The position numbers were made by a program, and so were the translations under genes. Shown in pieces: positions 46,789 to 54,910 of a stretch of DNA of 64,000 nt. Under the pieces are notes generated by a model. That model saw nothing but the letters and a program-made list of their open reading frames with translations, was not told where the DNA came from and did not search any database. How positions within the stretch are numbered: position 1 is the first letter of the stretch; every line of letters starts with the position of its first letter. Source of the stretch: an uncultured Bacteroidales bacterium (GTDB lineage Bacteria > Bacteroidota > Bacteroidia > Bacteroidales > Bacteroidaceae); the NCBI GenBank assembly GCA_902801485.1, contig CADCIP010000007.1, forward strand, positions 27,031 to 91,030, in the 5' to 3' direction.

Positions 46789-49173
46789 TTAGAATTTACA
46801 CTTCACTTCCATTCCTTTGTATTCAACTGTCTGACTCTTGCCATCTGGAGTGATAACAGTGAAACTGCGCTTTTCCAGCATACCAGGATAGCTGCCTTTA
46901 CGCTCACCAATGGTCAGCGTGCGGGTACGCTCCGACCAACTGATGGGAATAGTAGCATAGACGCCTTTCTCGTAGTTATAGTTGTCGCCTTCATCTTCAT
47001 ATAGCGTAAAGGATGCATCAGAACCCGGATAGACACGTAATTCCAGATTGTCCCAGTTCTTCTCACCCACATATTGCATAACGGGGCCCAGAGGCAGAAT
47101 GCTGCCTGCGCGAACGAACATAGGCACACGGTTCAGCTGCGTTTCTAATGTTACAGTCTGACCACCCTGATAGCGTTTTCCTGTCCAGAAATCATACCAG
47201 TAGGTTCCCTTAGGCAAGTACTTCGTTGCCGTCTTAGTTTCAGCCCAGTTAACACCTCCTACATCTTCCTTCTGGCTTCCTACATCATTCTTGTTCCAAC
47301 CTGTCATAGCATCGGTACGGATAATCTTCTCTTCGGTATATTGCGGGTCGAGGATAGGAGCAGCCAGGATGCTGCGACCGAACATAAATTCGTCGGTCAT
47401 ATCCCATACATGCTTATCAGCGGCAAAATCGCTGAACAACGGACGCATATAGCTCTCGTTGTTACTGGTCACCTGCCAGGCTGTACTATATAAATAAGGT
47501 ATAAGCTGATAACGCAGACGAATCGTTTCTTCTATTGCATCATAAACTGGTTCGCCTTTTTGCCCGAACTGCCAGATTTCACGTGGGGCATCAGCACCAT
47601 GACTACGGAATACAGGGCAGAAGAGACCGTACTGCATCCAACGTACATACAGCTCCTGGAACTGCGGATTACGCGGAGCAGAACCACCGCCACGCGTATT
47701 ATACGATCCGCAGAAGAACCCGCCTATGTCGGTATTGAAGTTAGGATTACCTGTCAGCGAGAAACTCAATCCGGCAGGCACCTGTTTACGCAACATATCC
47801 CACGATGAGTTGACATCACCACTCCACATATTAGATCCGTAATGCTGTTGACCGGCAAAACTGCTTCGCGTCATGATAAACACACGCTTATTTAATTGTT
47901 CATTATTAATTGTTAATTGCTCATTGCGCTGAGCCTGATAGACACCACGGACGGTTTCCAGGGGGAAGGCATTACGCAGGGAGCGCCATGTGCCGCCCTC
48001 CTGTCCAGCCTTATGCGCATACGTTTCGGGGGAACCGTCAAAGCAGTCGGGATCGGTAGAATCCATCCACCAGGCATCAGTTCCATAATCATAGAGCGTT
48101 TTCAGGTTCTTCCAATAAATATCGCGTGCCTCGGGTGAGAAAGCATCATAAACTCTCACGCCCGAAGGATAATCCTTGCGTGGCGGCCAGAAGGTGAGTC
48201 CGCTCTGTGGCCAAGTTTCGAAATCAAAAAGCAAATCTTTCTGCTTTAACTCCTGATAGGCTTTGGTCATGGGACCGAAGCTGGCCCAGATACTAATCAT
48301 GAAATGAGCGTTCAGCTTGTGTACCTCGTCAATCATCTGACGGCCATTGGCGAAATCCTCAGAAAGGAAATCCATAGCATTCCACAGATAATTGGAGCCC
48401 CAATACTGCCAGTCCTGAATAATACCGTCCAGGGGTACGCCCAACTTGCGGTATTGCTGCACAATACCCAGCGTCTCGTTAGCAGTCTTATATCGCTCCT
48501 TACTCTGCCAATAGCCATAGGTCCATAAGGGGAACATGGGCACATCACCTGTTAGGTAACGCATCTGGGCAATCACGCCATCGGCAGAACCGCCATACAT
48601 GAAATAGTAATCGACAGCCTGACCCACCTCGGATGTCAAGGACATGCCGTTCTCGTCATCATCGAACTGCGTTGGCGAATAGTTCTCCCAATACAAGCCC
48701 CAGCCCTTGATCGATTGCAGCACGTTCTGGAAGTCCTCCAGGTTCGACTGCTCCATACGTTTGTGCTCGCCACGACGGTTCATCTTGCCGTTCTGGATAG
48801 TTCCCAGACCATAGATAGCCTCATCCTTATCAAGCAGGAAGGTCTGGTTGATACAATACTTTCCGGGGTTATCATTGGTAGGCACAGGCTTTATGCTACA
48901 TGATTTCTCACGCAGCAGCACCTTGCCCTTCGCGGTGAGGAACGTCAGGCTACCCTGTGCGTCCTGTTTTACCATCAGTTCACTACTCTTCCACGTGTTC
49001 CCGTTTTGGGTAACAGCCACATTTTCAGGTTTGGCAGTCACCACCAGGCTCTTCGTAGGAGTACCCTTCACTACATGCACAATACCTGGTGTATAGAACT
49101 CAATCTTAGTTTCCTGAGCCAAGACAATCATTCCCGTCAGAAGACCTGACAGTAAAACCAATATCCGCTTCAC
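46789..49173 (-). CDS. GH31 family alpha-glycosidase (alpha-xylosidase/alpha-glucosidase)
   Basis: A 794-aa secreted enzyme (signal peptide about 1-19). GH31 features: an N-terminal beta-sandwich, the barrel with GIIQDWQYWG near 255, the nucleophile in WWMDSTDPD (Asp371), and the later SHGADAPREIWQF with the acid/base region. The C-terminal beta domains end near KYLPKGTYWYDFWTGKRYQG and beyond. Residues 417-428 (NEQLTINNEQLN) look like an in-frame insertion of a heptamer repeat between two conserved strands (GVYQAQR and KRVFIMTRSSFAG). Specificity (xyloglucan alpha-xylose or alpha-glucan) cannot be fixed from sequence. It is upstream of recA on the same strand and 21 bases downstream of casDH. 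Confidence 0.93.
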   Translation of the reverse strand: MKRILVLLSGLLTGMIVLAQETKIEFYTPGIVHVVKGTPTKSLVVTAKPENVAVTQNGNTWKSSELMVKQDAQGSLTFLTAKGKVLLREKSCSIKPVPTNDNPGKYCINQTFLLDKDEAIYGLGTIQNGKMNRRGEHKRMEQSNLEDFQNVLQSIKGWGLYWENYSPTQFDDDENGMSLTSEVGQAVDYYFMYGGSADGVIAQMRYLTGDVPMFPLWTYGYWQSKERYKTANETLGIVQQYRKLGVPLDGIIQDWQYWGSNYLWNAMDFLSEDFANGRQMIDEVHKLNAHFMISIWASFGPMTKAYQELKQKDLLFDFETWPQSGLTFWPPRKDYPSGVRVYDAFSPEARDIYWKNLKTLYDYGTDAWWMDSTDPDCFDGSPETYAHKAGQEGGTWRSLRNAFPLETVRGVYQAQRNEQLTINNEQLNKRVFIMTRSSFAGQQHYGSNMWSGDVNSSWDMLRKQVPAGLSFSLTGNPNFNTDIGGFFCGSYNTRGGGSAPRNPQFQELYVRWMQYGLFCPVFRSHGADAPREIWQFGQKGEPVYDAIEETIRLRYQLIPYLYSTAWQVTSNNESYMRPLFSDFAADKHVWDMTDEFMFGRSILAAPILDPQYTEEKIIRTDAMTGWNKNDVGSQKEDVGGVNWAETKTATKYLPKGTYWYDFWTGKRYQGGQTVTLETQLNRVPMFVRAGSILPLGPVMQYVGEKNWDNLELRVYPGSDASFTLYEDEGDNYNYEKGVYATIPISWSERTRTLTIGERKGSYPGMLEKRSFTVITPDGKSQTVEYKGMEVKCKF
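47889..47925. repeat. Heptamer repeat inside the GH31 gene
   Basis: Read on the minus strand, units GCAATTA, ACAATTA, ATAATGA, ACAATTA follow each other with 7-base periodicity and encode NEQLTINNEQLN. Composition and period match the intergenic CAATTWT array at 7127-7160. Confidence 0.6.
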
Positions 49174-49194
49174 AATTCTTATCGTTTAATGTGA

Positions 49195-50430
49195 TTACAG
49201 TTCCAAATCTACATCATGCAACTCATGCCAGGGCAAACCCTGCTTGTTTAGCTGATCCATGAATGGATCGGGATCAAACTCCTCTACGTTATGTACACCG
49301 GGCTTGTTCCACTTGCCTGTAAGGAACATCATAGCACCGATCATGGCAGGCACACCTGTGGTATAGCTTACGCCCTGCATGCCAGTCTCCTCGTATGCAG
49401 CCTGGTGTGAGCAGTTGTTATATACATAATAAGTATGTTCCTTACCATCGTTGCCGATACCACGGATACGGCAACCGATAGAGGTCTCACCATCATAGTT
49501 CTGTCCCAGATCCTGTGGATTAGGCAATACAGCCTTCAGGAACTGTAGGGGAACAATCTTCACAATCTCTTCGCCTGTACCGTCAGCCTTAGGGGCCTTG
49601 TATTCTACCTCATCGATACGAGACATACCAATGTTCTGAATAACATCCAGGTAGGTAAGATACTGCTGACCGAAGGTCATCCAGAAACGGGCACGCTTGA
49701 TGGTGGGATAGTTGATAACCAGCGACTCGATCTCCTCGTGGTGCAGCAGGTAGCTCTCCTTGGGGCCGATGTTGGGATAGTTAAGAGGCTTGTGAATCTC
49801 CATAGGCTCTGTCTCTATGTACTTGCCATTCTCGTAATAGAGGCCCTTCTGAGTAATCTCGCGGATATTAATCTCAGGATTGAAGTTCGTTGCAAACGCC
49901 TTGTGGTGATTACCGGCATTGCAGTCCACAATATCCAAGTACTGAATCTCCTTGAAGTGATGCTTGGCAGCGTATGCGGTGAAGATACTGGTAACTCCCG
50001 GATCGAAGCCACAGCCTAAGATAGCGCACAAGCCAGCCTTCTCGAAACGCTCACGGTAAGCCCACTGCCAACTGTACTCGAAGTGAGCCTCGTCCTTGGG
50101 CTCATAGTTGGCTGTGTCCATATAGTTACAGCCCGTCTGCAGACAAGCCTCCATAATGGTAAGGTCCTGATAAGGCAGAGCCAGGTTGATAACCAGTTCT
50201 GGCTTGTAAGAACTCAGCAGGTCCACCAATTGCTCCACGCTATCAGCATCCACCTGAGCCGTCTTTACCTGCGTGCCGTATTTCTTGTTCAGCACATTAG
50301 CCAGATCAATACATTTCTTCACTGTACGACTGGCAATCATCACCTCAGTGAAGATATCACTGTTCTGACAAACCTTGTGTGCAGCAACTGTTGCTACGCC
50401 ACCGGCACCGATAATAAGTACTCTTCCCAT
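49195..50430 (-). CDS. Carboxynorspermidine dehydrogenase (saccharopine dehydrogenase family)
   Basis: A 411-aa NADPH enzyme that condenses L-aspartate semialdehyde with a diamine to form carboxynorspermidine or carboxyspermidine, the Bacteroidales route to (nor)spermidine. An N-terminal Rossmann fold (VLIIGAGGVATVAAHKVC) is followed by NYMDTANYEPKDEAHFEYSW, GCGFDPGVTSIF and, at the C-terminus, GVSYTTGVPAMIGAMMFLTG. This set separates it from lysine-pathway saccharopine dehydrogenase. The decarboxylase partner (nspC-type) is not in the window. It is the last core gene before the accessory array. Confidence 0.92.
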   Translation of the reverse strand: MGRVLIIGAGGVATVAAHKVCQNSDIFTEVMIASRTVKKCIDLANVLNKKYGTQVKTAQVDADSVEQLVDLLSSYKPELVINLALPYQDLTIMEACLQTGCNYMDTANYEPKDEAHFEYSWQWAYRERFEKAGLCAILGCGFDPGVTSIFTAYAAKHHFKEIQYLDIVDCNAGNHHKAFATNFNPEINIREITQKGLYYENGKYIETEPMEIHKPLNYPNIGPKESYLLHHEEIESLVINYPTIKRARFWMTFGQQYLTYLDVIQNIGMSRIDEVEYKAPKADGTGEEIVKIVPLQFLKAVLPNPQDLGQNYDGETSIGCRIRGIGNDGKEHTYYVYNNCSHQAAYEETGMQGVSYTTGVPAMIGAMMFLTGKWNKPGVHNVEEFDPDPFMDQLNKQGLPWHELHDVDLEL

Positions 50431-50565
50431 ATTTATAATGTTTTTATGTTTTCCTTCATTTTAAAATCAGCATGCAAATTTACGATTAAGTGAGCGGAAT
50501 ACAAAATAAATCAGTATTTATTTTTATTCCCGAACGAAAGTAAGTTCGAGACAAGTCTCAAACAT

Positions 50566-50605
50566 ACAAAAAAAGTCCAAAGCAACAAAACTTTGGACTC
50601 TTTTT
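50566..50605. terminator. Terminator after the small HNH gene
   Basis: AGTCCAAAG (50574-50582) pairs perfectly with CTTTGGACT (50591-50599). On the minus strand a run of seven T residues follows; on the plus strand TCTTTTT. It marks the left edge of the array. Confidence 0.85.
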
Positions 50606-50610
50606 CAGAT

Positions 50611-50628
50611 GGCAACAGGTATATAGGG
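50611..50628 (-). repeat. Array 3' element, copy 1 (partial)
   Basis: On the minus strand CCCTATATACCTGTTGCC directly follows the stop codon of the HNH gene; 15 bases agree with the copies at 54570, 58956 and 59400. Confidence 0.6.
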
Positions 50629-50883
50629 TTATAATTTCTCCAGTTTAAGATTATCGAGGCGATTATTTTCTTTATTGCCGTCAATGTGAACAACAGTATA
50701 ACCCTCTGGTATTTCTCCTTTAAATGCTTCCCAAACTAAATCACAGATACGGCATTCAGTATCATAAATAGTAGCACAAACATCGCCGTCGTTATCCAGA
50801 TACGGTTCACCCTCTTCGTGTTGGGATAGTTGACTAACGCGGGTTTCACACTCTTGATTTTTTTCAATTCTTTTCGCTTTCAT
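50629..50883 (-). CDS. Small HNH-type domain protein (84 aa)
   Basis: The C-terminal half VWEAFKGEIPEGYTVVHIDG plus NKENNRLDNLKL is the core of HNH_3-type endonucleases (conserved HxDGNKxNNRxxNL). The N-terminal half is Glu/Cys-rich (CETRVSQL, CRICDLV). As a free-standing 84-aa protein it lacks the DNA-binding partner domain of homing nucleases, so it may be a fragment or a small nuclease. It is transcribed from the left promoter (TACCTTTG, 51006-51013) of a duplicated divergent module and carries an array element right after its stop. Confidence 0.65.
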   Translation of the reverse strand: MKAKRIEKNQECETRVSQLSQHEEGEPYLDNDGDVCATIYDTECRICDLVWEAFKGEIPEGYTVVHIDGNKENNRLDNLKLEKL

Positions 50884-50939
50884 ATCTGTATAATTTTAGA
50901 ATGAATATTATATTTATTTTGTGATGCTTCAACATAGTC

Positions 50940-51168
50940 AAGGTATCCAAGGCATAATATAGTCGTTTATAGTGATTATTTCAAAAGTTCCATCTGAATT
51001 CGCTGCAAAGGTAAAGCTAAAATCCCTTCTCAACGAATTCTATATACGTATAACTGTTCTCCTATCAGGTGTTTGTTCATCTTCATTTAGTTATACGCAT
51101 AATCCAGAATCATATCTCGTGTTTAAGCTTTATCTTTGCGGTGTCAAAACAGAATAAAGATTTATGTA
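50940..51168. repeat. Divergent promoter/start module, copy A (plus side now orphaned)
   Basis: The left part (50940-51013, minus strand) holds TACCTTTG and a start, ATGCCTTGGATACCTTGA (MPWIP then stop). The right part (51041-51168, plus strand) holds TATACGTATAAC, TATCTTTG (51131-51138) and ATG TAT CAT GAT TAA. Homologues are at 53570-53740 (left part) and 61696-61823 (right part, inverted, about 95% identical over ~125 bp). The plus-strand promoter points into the 3' end of a minus-strand gene and has no gene to drive, which looks like the remnant of a deleted gene. Confidence 0.75.
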
Positions 51169-51182
51169 TCATGATTAACTGG

Positions 51183-52016
51183 TTACTTGATTGTCCATTC
51201 CAGAATGTAATGCATCTTTCCGTCTAACATTGCTTCGAAGAACTCTTCATCCTCATCATCAAGTTTATCCCATTCCTCTTCAGTCATATAGTAGATCTCA
51301 TCATACTTTGGTTTCTGGTGGCAATTATAGAATGAAGAATCTCCATTCCAGTACCACCCCCATTTATTGTTTTTCCTGAAGAAGAACGGCTCGTATTTGA
51401 AGTCTGGCGTATGAATACTGTCCATGTTACACGGAATAACAAGTTTGCCACGATGATTGACCACGCCTTGCTTGCCATTCTTGATGACAAGATGATACAT
51501 GGAATCCTTTACACGCACAATTCTGTCGTATTTAAAGGGGCATATGATATTGCCTTCAAAATCGACGATTCCCCATTTGCCGTCTTTCTTCGCTACAATC
51601 TGAACGTCTGTGGTAAAAAGGCTCCAGTCATAGGTAAAGCAGAAGTCTTCATAGATGGCTGGTGTAAGCTTGCGTCCAACAAGATCCAGCAGTCCAATCT
51701 TCCCATCCTCTTCATAAGTCATGGACTCAAAGGAAGGATAGCCATATTCCTCCCAAAGATCATATAACTTGCTATCAACTTTGAAAGACTCGTGGTAGAC
51801 ATCGACCCCATCAATCTTTTTCGTTTTAAGTTCCCACGCTTTGTGGGTAATTTCTTTCCACTTAGCCCATTCCCTGCACAGCTCGTATGACTCCTCCAGC
51901 GGTTCACCCACTAAGGTGTTTTTCATCGCCTTGTCATAAGCAGACTGCCATGTCTCTAACACCGAAGGCAGCCTGCTCTGGTGTGTCATCATGAATAATG
52001 TTGGTCGTTTAGTCAT
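51183..52016 (-). CDS. WG-repeat protein (probable immunity-type protein)
   Basis: A 277-aa protein with WG-type beta repeats from about residue 110: DGKIGLLDLVGRKLTPAIYE, DGKWGIVDFEGNIICPFKYD, NGKQGVVNHRGKLVIPCNMD and NNKWGWYWNGDSS. It has no signal peptide. WG-repeat proteins are often found near toxins and in immunity arrays, but no biochemical role is proven here. The start at 52016 (MTKRPTLFMM) is 10 bases after the preceding gene; an alternative ATG at 52052 overlaps that gene by 26 bases. It is last in a four-gene minus-strand operon. Unlike other array genes it has no 3' element; copy A of the promoter module begins 15 bases past its stop. Confidence 0.75.
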   Translation of the reverse strand: MTKRPTLFMMTHQSRLPSVLETWQSAYDKAMKNTLVGEPLEESYELCREWAKWKEITHKAWELKTKKIDGVDVYHESFKVDSKLYDLWEEYGYPSFESMTYEEDGKIGLLDLVGRKLTPAIYEDFCFTYDWSLFTTDVQIVAKKDGKWGIVDFEGNIICPFKYDRIVRVKDSMYHLVIKNGKQGVVNHRGKLVIPCNMDSIHTPDFKYEPFFFRKNNKWGWYWNGDSSFYNCHQKPKYDEIYYMTEEEWDKLDDEDEEFFEAMLDGKMHYILEWTIK

Positions 52017-52026
52017 ATTTGGATTT

Positions 52027-52791
52027 CTATTCTCCTTCAAGATACTTTTCATATTGGCTTATGAGTGATTTCCTCCTTCTTGTCGAAATGGGCAGAGATG
52101 GAGACATCGTTGCTATTGTCGGCGAGCGATCAAGTCCTCCATAATTATATGGCAGGACCATATACACGTCCAGAGAATGGTCGAATCTGTAGCCTAGGCT
52201 GTGGTCTGTGAGGTCATAGTCAGTATGCGTTGCCATATACTTGTCCTGCATCTTTGTTATCTCTTCCATCGTGGGCGGTGTCTTTACCACAATGGCGAGG
52301 TTCACCTCATCATCGCTCCAATAGTCGTTTCCAGGATAGCCGAAGACCTCTACGATATCACCAGGCTTGAAGAGTATCTCACTGGGCTTTCGTCCGTGAA
52401 ACATGCGTCTCTTTCCAAGGTAGTGGCCAAGTTCAACCTCATTCATGGAGAACGGAGTCTCACGCTGCATGATGTTGGCATAGTCGCTGACACCCCATAG
52501 GCTTCCATCGGAGAGATATACACGTTGGGAGAAGCTGTCTGACATGAGCCTATCCATCACTTGAAGTCCTATCGGAATCTCAGTTACTACATACGCGTAC
52601 GTTCCATATTGATGATAAATGGCATTTTGCTTCACGTATTCCTCTGCTTCCTTCAATGTAAAGAGGAATGTTACTTCATGCGAGTCAAGCTTGAATTCCG
52701 GCCAATGACATTTGTCTGGGTTACGATATTTGTAGCTGTAACGAGTTACCTTGAATATGCTCTTTATATGTAAATCTTTTGCTTCGTCCAT
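52027..52791 (-). CDS. Hypothetical protein of the WG operon (254 aa)
   Basis: I do not recognise a family. It is soluble and mixed alpha/beta, with segments such as VTFLFTLKEAEEYVKQNAIY, GTYAYVVTEIPIGLQVMDR, YLSDGSLWGVSDYAN and LFKPGDIVEVFGYPGNDYWS; the last resembles an SH3-like GD.VEV barrel. The C-terminus is Ser/Arg-rich. It lies 21 bases downstream of the DUF6557-like gene and 10 bases upstream of the WG protein. Inference from context: an immunity or regulatory partner. Confidence 0.65.
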   Translation of the reverse strand: MDEAKDLHIKSIFKVTRYSYKYRNPDKCHWPEFKLDSHEVTFLFTLKEAEEYVKQNAIYHQYGTYAYVVTEIPIGLQVMDRLMSDSFSQRVYLSDGSLWGVSDYANIMQRETPFSMNEVELGHYLGKRRMFHGRKPSEILFKPGDIVEVFGYPGNDYWSDDEVNLAIVVKTPPTMEEITKMQDKYMATHTDYDLTDHSLGYRFDHSLDVYMVLPYNYGGLDRSPTIATMSPSLPISTRRRKSLISQYEKYLEGE

Positions 52792-52812
52792 TCATTTATA
52801 CAATAAGTATGA

Positions 52813-53235
52813 CTATTTTCCAAATCCCCAAGCTTCAAGGATGGCAAAATGCACTGTGTCGTTGTCATCAAGATGGCATTTTGACAGTTCCCAGAGGAGA
52901 CCCGCCAACAATTCCTGCTCTGACAGTGTCACATCCTCTTCTACATCAATATCCATGCCCATCAGCTCGTTGAGATATGTATATCTACCTAAGATACACC
53001 AATTTTTATCATATCTGTCACGAACCGTGCAGATCATGTCAATATCAGGAGACGTTCCCTCCCATCTGTCCACTACGACTATATGCCTGTCACTCGCCTT
53101 TGGTTTGACAGACTGCAGACGGATGTAGAGTTCCGAATACTCTCGGAGGATTTTATCCCGATTAGCTCTGATGAATGTCATATGCGGTACGACATCCTCA
53201 AACGGTATCTTATGTAATAACTCAGAATAATTCAT
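52813..53235 (-). CDS. Hypothetical protein, DUF6557-like (140 aa)
   Basis: It begins MNYSELLHKIPFEDVVPHM and carries RHIVVVDRWEGTSPDI and LSEQELLAGLLWELSKC, a pattern I associate with DUF6557 proteins of Bacteroidetes, which recur beside toxin-immunity genes. No catalytic motif is seen. The start at 53235 is 2 bases after the stop of the 73-aa gene; an upstream in-frame ATG at 53265 would overlap that gene. It is the second intact gene of the operon. Confidence 0.65.
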   Translation of the reverse strand: MNYSELLHKIPFEDVVPHMTFIRANRDKILREYSELYIRLQSVKPKASDRHIVVVDRWEGTSPDIDMICTVRDRYDKNWCILGRYTYLNELMGMDIDVEEDVTLSEQELLAGLLWELSKCHLDDNDTVHFAILEAWGFGK

Positions 53236-53237
53236 TC

Positions 53238-53459
53238 TTACTTTACAAATATAAGTATCTCGCAAGTTTCATCGCCTTGTCCGAACATGTTGGCATCTCT
53301 CAGCTTATAGCCCTTTGCTTCATATTCCTTGACTGTCGGGTTATCTGTGTACTCACCAGGCGTTCCCTGACTTACTACAGCGATTGCATCCTTTCCATAG
53401 GTCTCCCATGCCCCAATCTGGTTCATGCGCCTCATACCTTCAATAAGTTTCTCGTCCAT
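53238..53459 (-). CDS. Small hypothetical protein (73 aa)
   Basis: A 73-aa soluble protein, MDEKLIEGMRRMNQIGAW to CEILIFVK, with no recognised motif. It is the first intact gene of the WG operon, starting 2 bases after the stop of a frameshifted mini-gene (53462-53583). Promoter TACCTTTG at 53635-53642. Confidence 0.55.
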   Translation of the reverse strand: MDEKLIEGMRRMNQIGAWETYGKDAIAVVSQGTPGEYTDNPTVKEYEAKGYKLRDANMFGQGDETCEILIFVK

Positions 53460-53461
53460 CT

Positions 53462-53583
53462 TCAGTTCTTCTTTTCTGCAAGTTTGATTATTGTCTCTGT
53501 AATCTCAACCGAATATTCAACATCTTCCAGTTCCAAGTCTCAGGGAGTTCCTGACCGCGACATTGACAAAGTATCCAAGCCAT
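53462..53583 (-). pseudogene. Frameshifted mini-gene at the head of the WG operon
   Basis: ATG at 53583 reads MAWILCQCRGQELPETW, then diverges and stops at 53488. The neighbouring frame continues with ELEDVEYSVEITETIIKLAE and ends at 53462. One base insertion would join the two into about 40 residues. The start region is shared with copy A of the divergent module (MPWIP), so it may be only a start cassette plus a remnant. Confidence 0.4.
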
Positions 53584-53740
53584 AATATAGACAATTTTAG
53601 TGAATAATTCAAATAGTTCTTTCAAAATCTGCTGCAAAGGTAGCCATTATTTTTCAGCAAAGAAAAATTTATATACGTATAACAGAGAATATAATTAGCG
53701 GAAAATAACCTAATTTCGCAACGTGAATAACGATTTGATG
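53570..53740. repeat. Divergent promoter/start module, copy C
   Basis: The left part (53570-53642) resembles 50940-51013 and contains the minus-strand -7 box TACCTTTG. The right part (53665-53738) contains TATACGTATAAC and the -7-like TAATTTCG, and matches 63751-63824 (inverted) with 5 mismatches in 74 bases. The ATG at 53738 starts a short plus-strand frame. Confidence 0.7.
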
Positions 53741-53815
53741 ATGCAAGAAAGCAAGAAAACTTACAAGGAGGGAGACCTCGTGAAGATTCGCACAAATAAG
53801 TGTAATGTGACCTAA
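53738..53815 (+). CDS. Short ORF coupled or frameshifted to the next gene (25 aa)
   Basis: It encodes MMQESKKTYKEGDLVKIRTN and a few more residues, with an SH3-like GDLVKI start. It ends TAA, which shares a base with the next ATG (TAATG at 53813-53817). Either it is translationally coupled to the 251-aa gene or it is that gene's original N-terminus cut off by a frameshift (offset two bases). Confidence 0.45.
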   Translation: MMQESKKTYKEGDLVKIRTNKCNVT

Positions 53816-54570
53816 TGGAAATGTTCGGTCACAGTGAATTCAATCCAGACGAGATTACGGCTGATGAGTACACCGCACTTATCACTGCCGTTATCGGAAA
53901 TGGACAATGCTATTCTGTAACCCTATTCACTGGATACGGTGAGTGCTATCATGTTATTGACAATGAAGAAATCATTGGTCCTGCGAGCATTGATGAATTA
54001 CCTGAAGACAAGCGAGACAAAGCTGAATGGAAAAATCCAATTGACGAAATCATGTTTGAATCTGAACTTTACACGGACAGTAGTCTTAAGCCAAATGCCA
54101 GACGCATTTCCCTTGCAGTTGCCGCAGTAAGCAATTTGCATCCTGAAGGGACAATAAGGGTTGTCGAAATGTCACCAAGTCAGTCATTCCTTAGGGAGGC
54201 TATATATAAGGATTTGGATAATGCTTTGGCAAAGAGTAACAACTTGTCAGATGAACGCCGTGTGGACTTGGAGAAGTCAAAGAAGAATTTGCTGAAATGG
54301 TTTGACACATTGCGCTTCAAAGAACATTATGAGTACCATATAGGTGTAGATGAGTCGAATGGTAAGGTGTATGAGGAACCTGAGACTATATCGTATTTAA
54401 TGGTAGCGGTCAATCCTGAAGGAACCAAGGCTTTTGTCATGAAAGACAGAAACGACCAGAGTCTGTTCTTTGATTACCTCGGTCCAGATTTCAAGAACAT
54501 ATTTCTTGAAGCAAGTCATTTTAAGAGTGAATGTATTAAGAGTAACGATATGCCAAGAAGAAGAAAATAG
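53815..54570 (+). CDS. Hypothetical array protein (251 aa)
   Basis: I do not recognise a family. The N-terminal part (GHSEFNPDEITADEYTALIT, then GECYHVIDNEEIIGP) reads like the second half of an SH3-like barrel whose first strand is in the preceding short ORF. The middle has EGTIRVVEMSPSQSFLREAI and a helical segment; the end is basic (MPRRRK). No signal peptide. The stop TAG overlaps an array 3' element by one base. Function unknown; position suggests an immunity-type gene. Confidence 0.6.
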   Translation: MEMFGHSEFNPDEITADEYTALITAVIGNGQCYSVTLFTGYGECYHVIDNEEIIGPASIDELPEDKRDKAEWKNPIDEIMFESELYTDSSLKPNARRISLAVAAVSNLHPEGTIRVVEMSPSQSFLREAIYKDLDNALAKSNNLSDERRVDLEKSKKNLLKWFDTLRFKEHYEYHIGVDESNGKVYEEPETISYLMVAVNPEGTKAFVMKDRNDQSLFFDYLGPDFKNIFLEASHFKSECIKSNDMPRRRK

Positions 54571-54592
54571 GGAACTATATACCTGTTGTCCC
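54570..54592 (+). repeat. Array 3' element, copy 2
   Basis: Begins GGGAACTATATACCTG and ends GTCCC; a 23-base element that starts in the stop codon of the preceding gene. Identical in inverse orientation to 58956-58978 and 59400-59422. Confidence 0.8.
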
Positions 54593-54653
54593 TTATTATC
54601 TTTTATTTAACAATAAATAGTTATATGTTTTTATTTGTTGTGGATAAAAGTAG

Positions 54654-54661
54654 TATATTTG
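54654..54661 (+). promoter_or_regulatory. -7 element ahead of the ATPase-prfH operon
   Basis: TATATTTG fits TAnnTTTG, 47 bases before the ATG at 54709. The downstream 16 bases (AGTATATTTGCAAAAA) recur at the orphan promoter 58935-58942. Confidence 0.55.
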
Positions 54662-54708
54662 CAAAAAGGAGTGATATTTATAACATATACTATATATACT
54701 ATTAGAAT

Positions 54709-54900
54709 ATGGACAAAGTTGTGTTAAATGAATCAGAACAGCGAGAAGTTGATTTGATTACAGAAGAATTTAGGGCAAGAGGCGGTATGGATGATGAAGA
54801 ACTTATTTCTCGCCTTGGCGCAATTCCTTTTGAGGAATTTATGAATAAGTTAGAAAAAAGAATAGAAACTATAAAAGATGACAATATATGTAAGCAGTAG
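54709..54900 (+). CDS. Small acidic helical protein (63 aa)
   Basis: Starts MDKVVLNESEQREVDLITEE and contains ARGGMDDEELISRLGAIPFE; it looks all-helical and carries no motif that I know. It has its own -7 box and is the first gene of the run leading to the ATPase and prfH. Could be a small antitoxin-like or regulatory protein; this is only a guess. Confidence 0.5.
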   Translation: MDKVVLNESEQREVDLITEEFRARGGMDDEELISRLGAIPFEEFMNKLEKRIETIKDDNICKQ

Positions 54901-54910
54901 TGTAACAGTA

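Noticed and set aside
54570-54592. The 23-bp elements as ordinary intrinsic terminators
   Set aside because: Single copies have only four complementary end bases and no adjoining T run; real terminators in this genome are long GC-rich hairpins with T tails.
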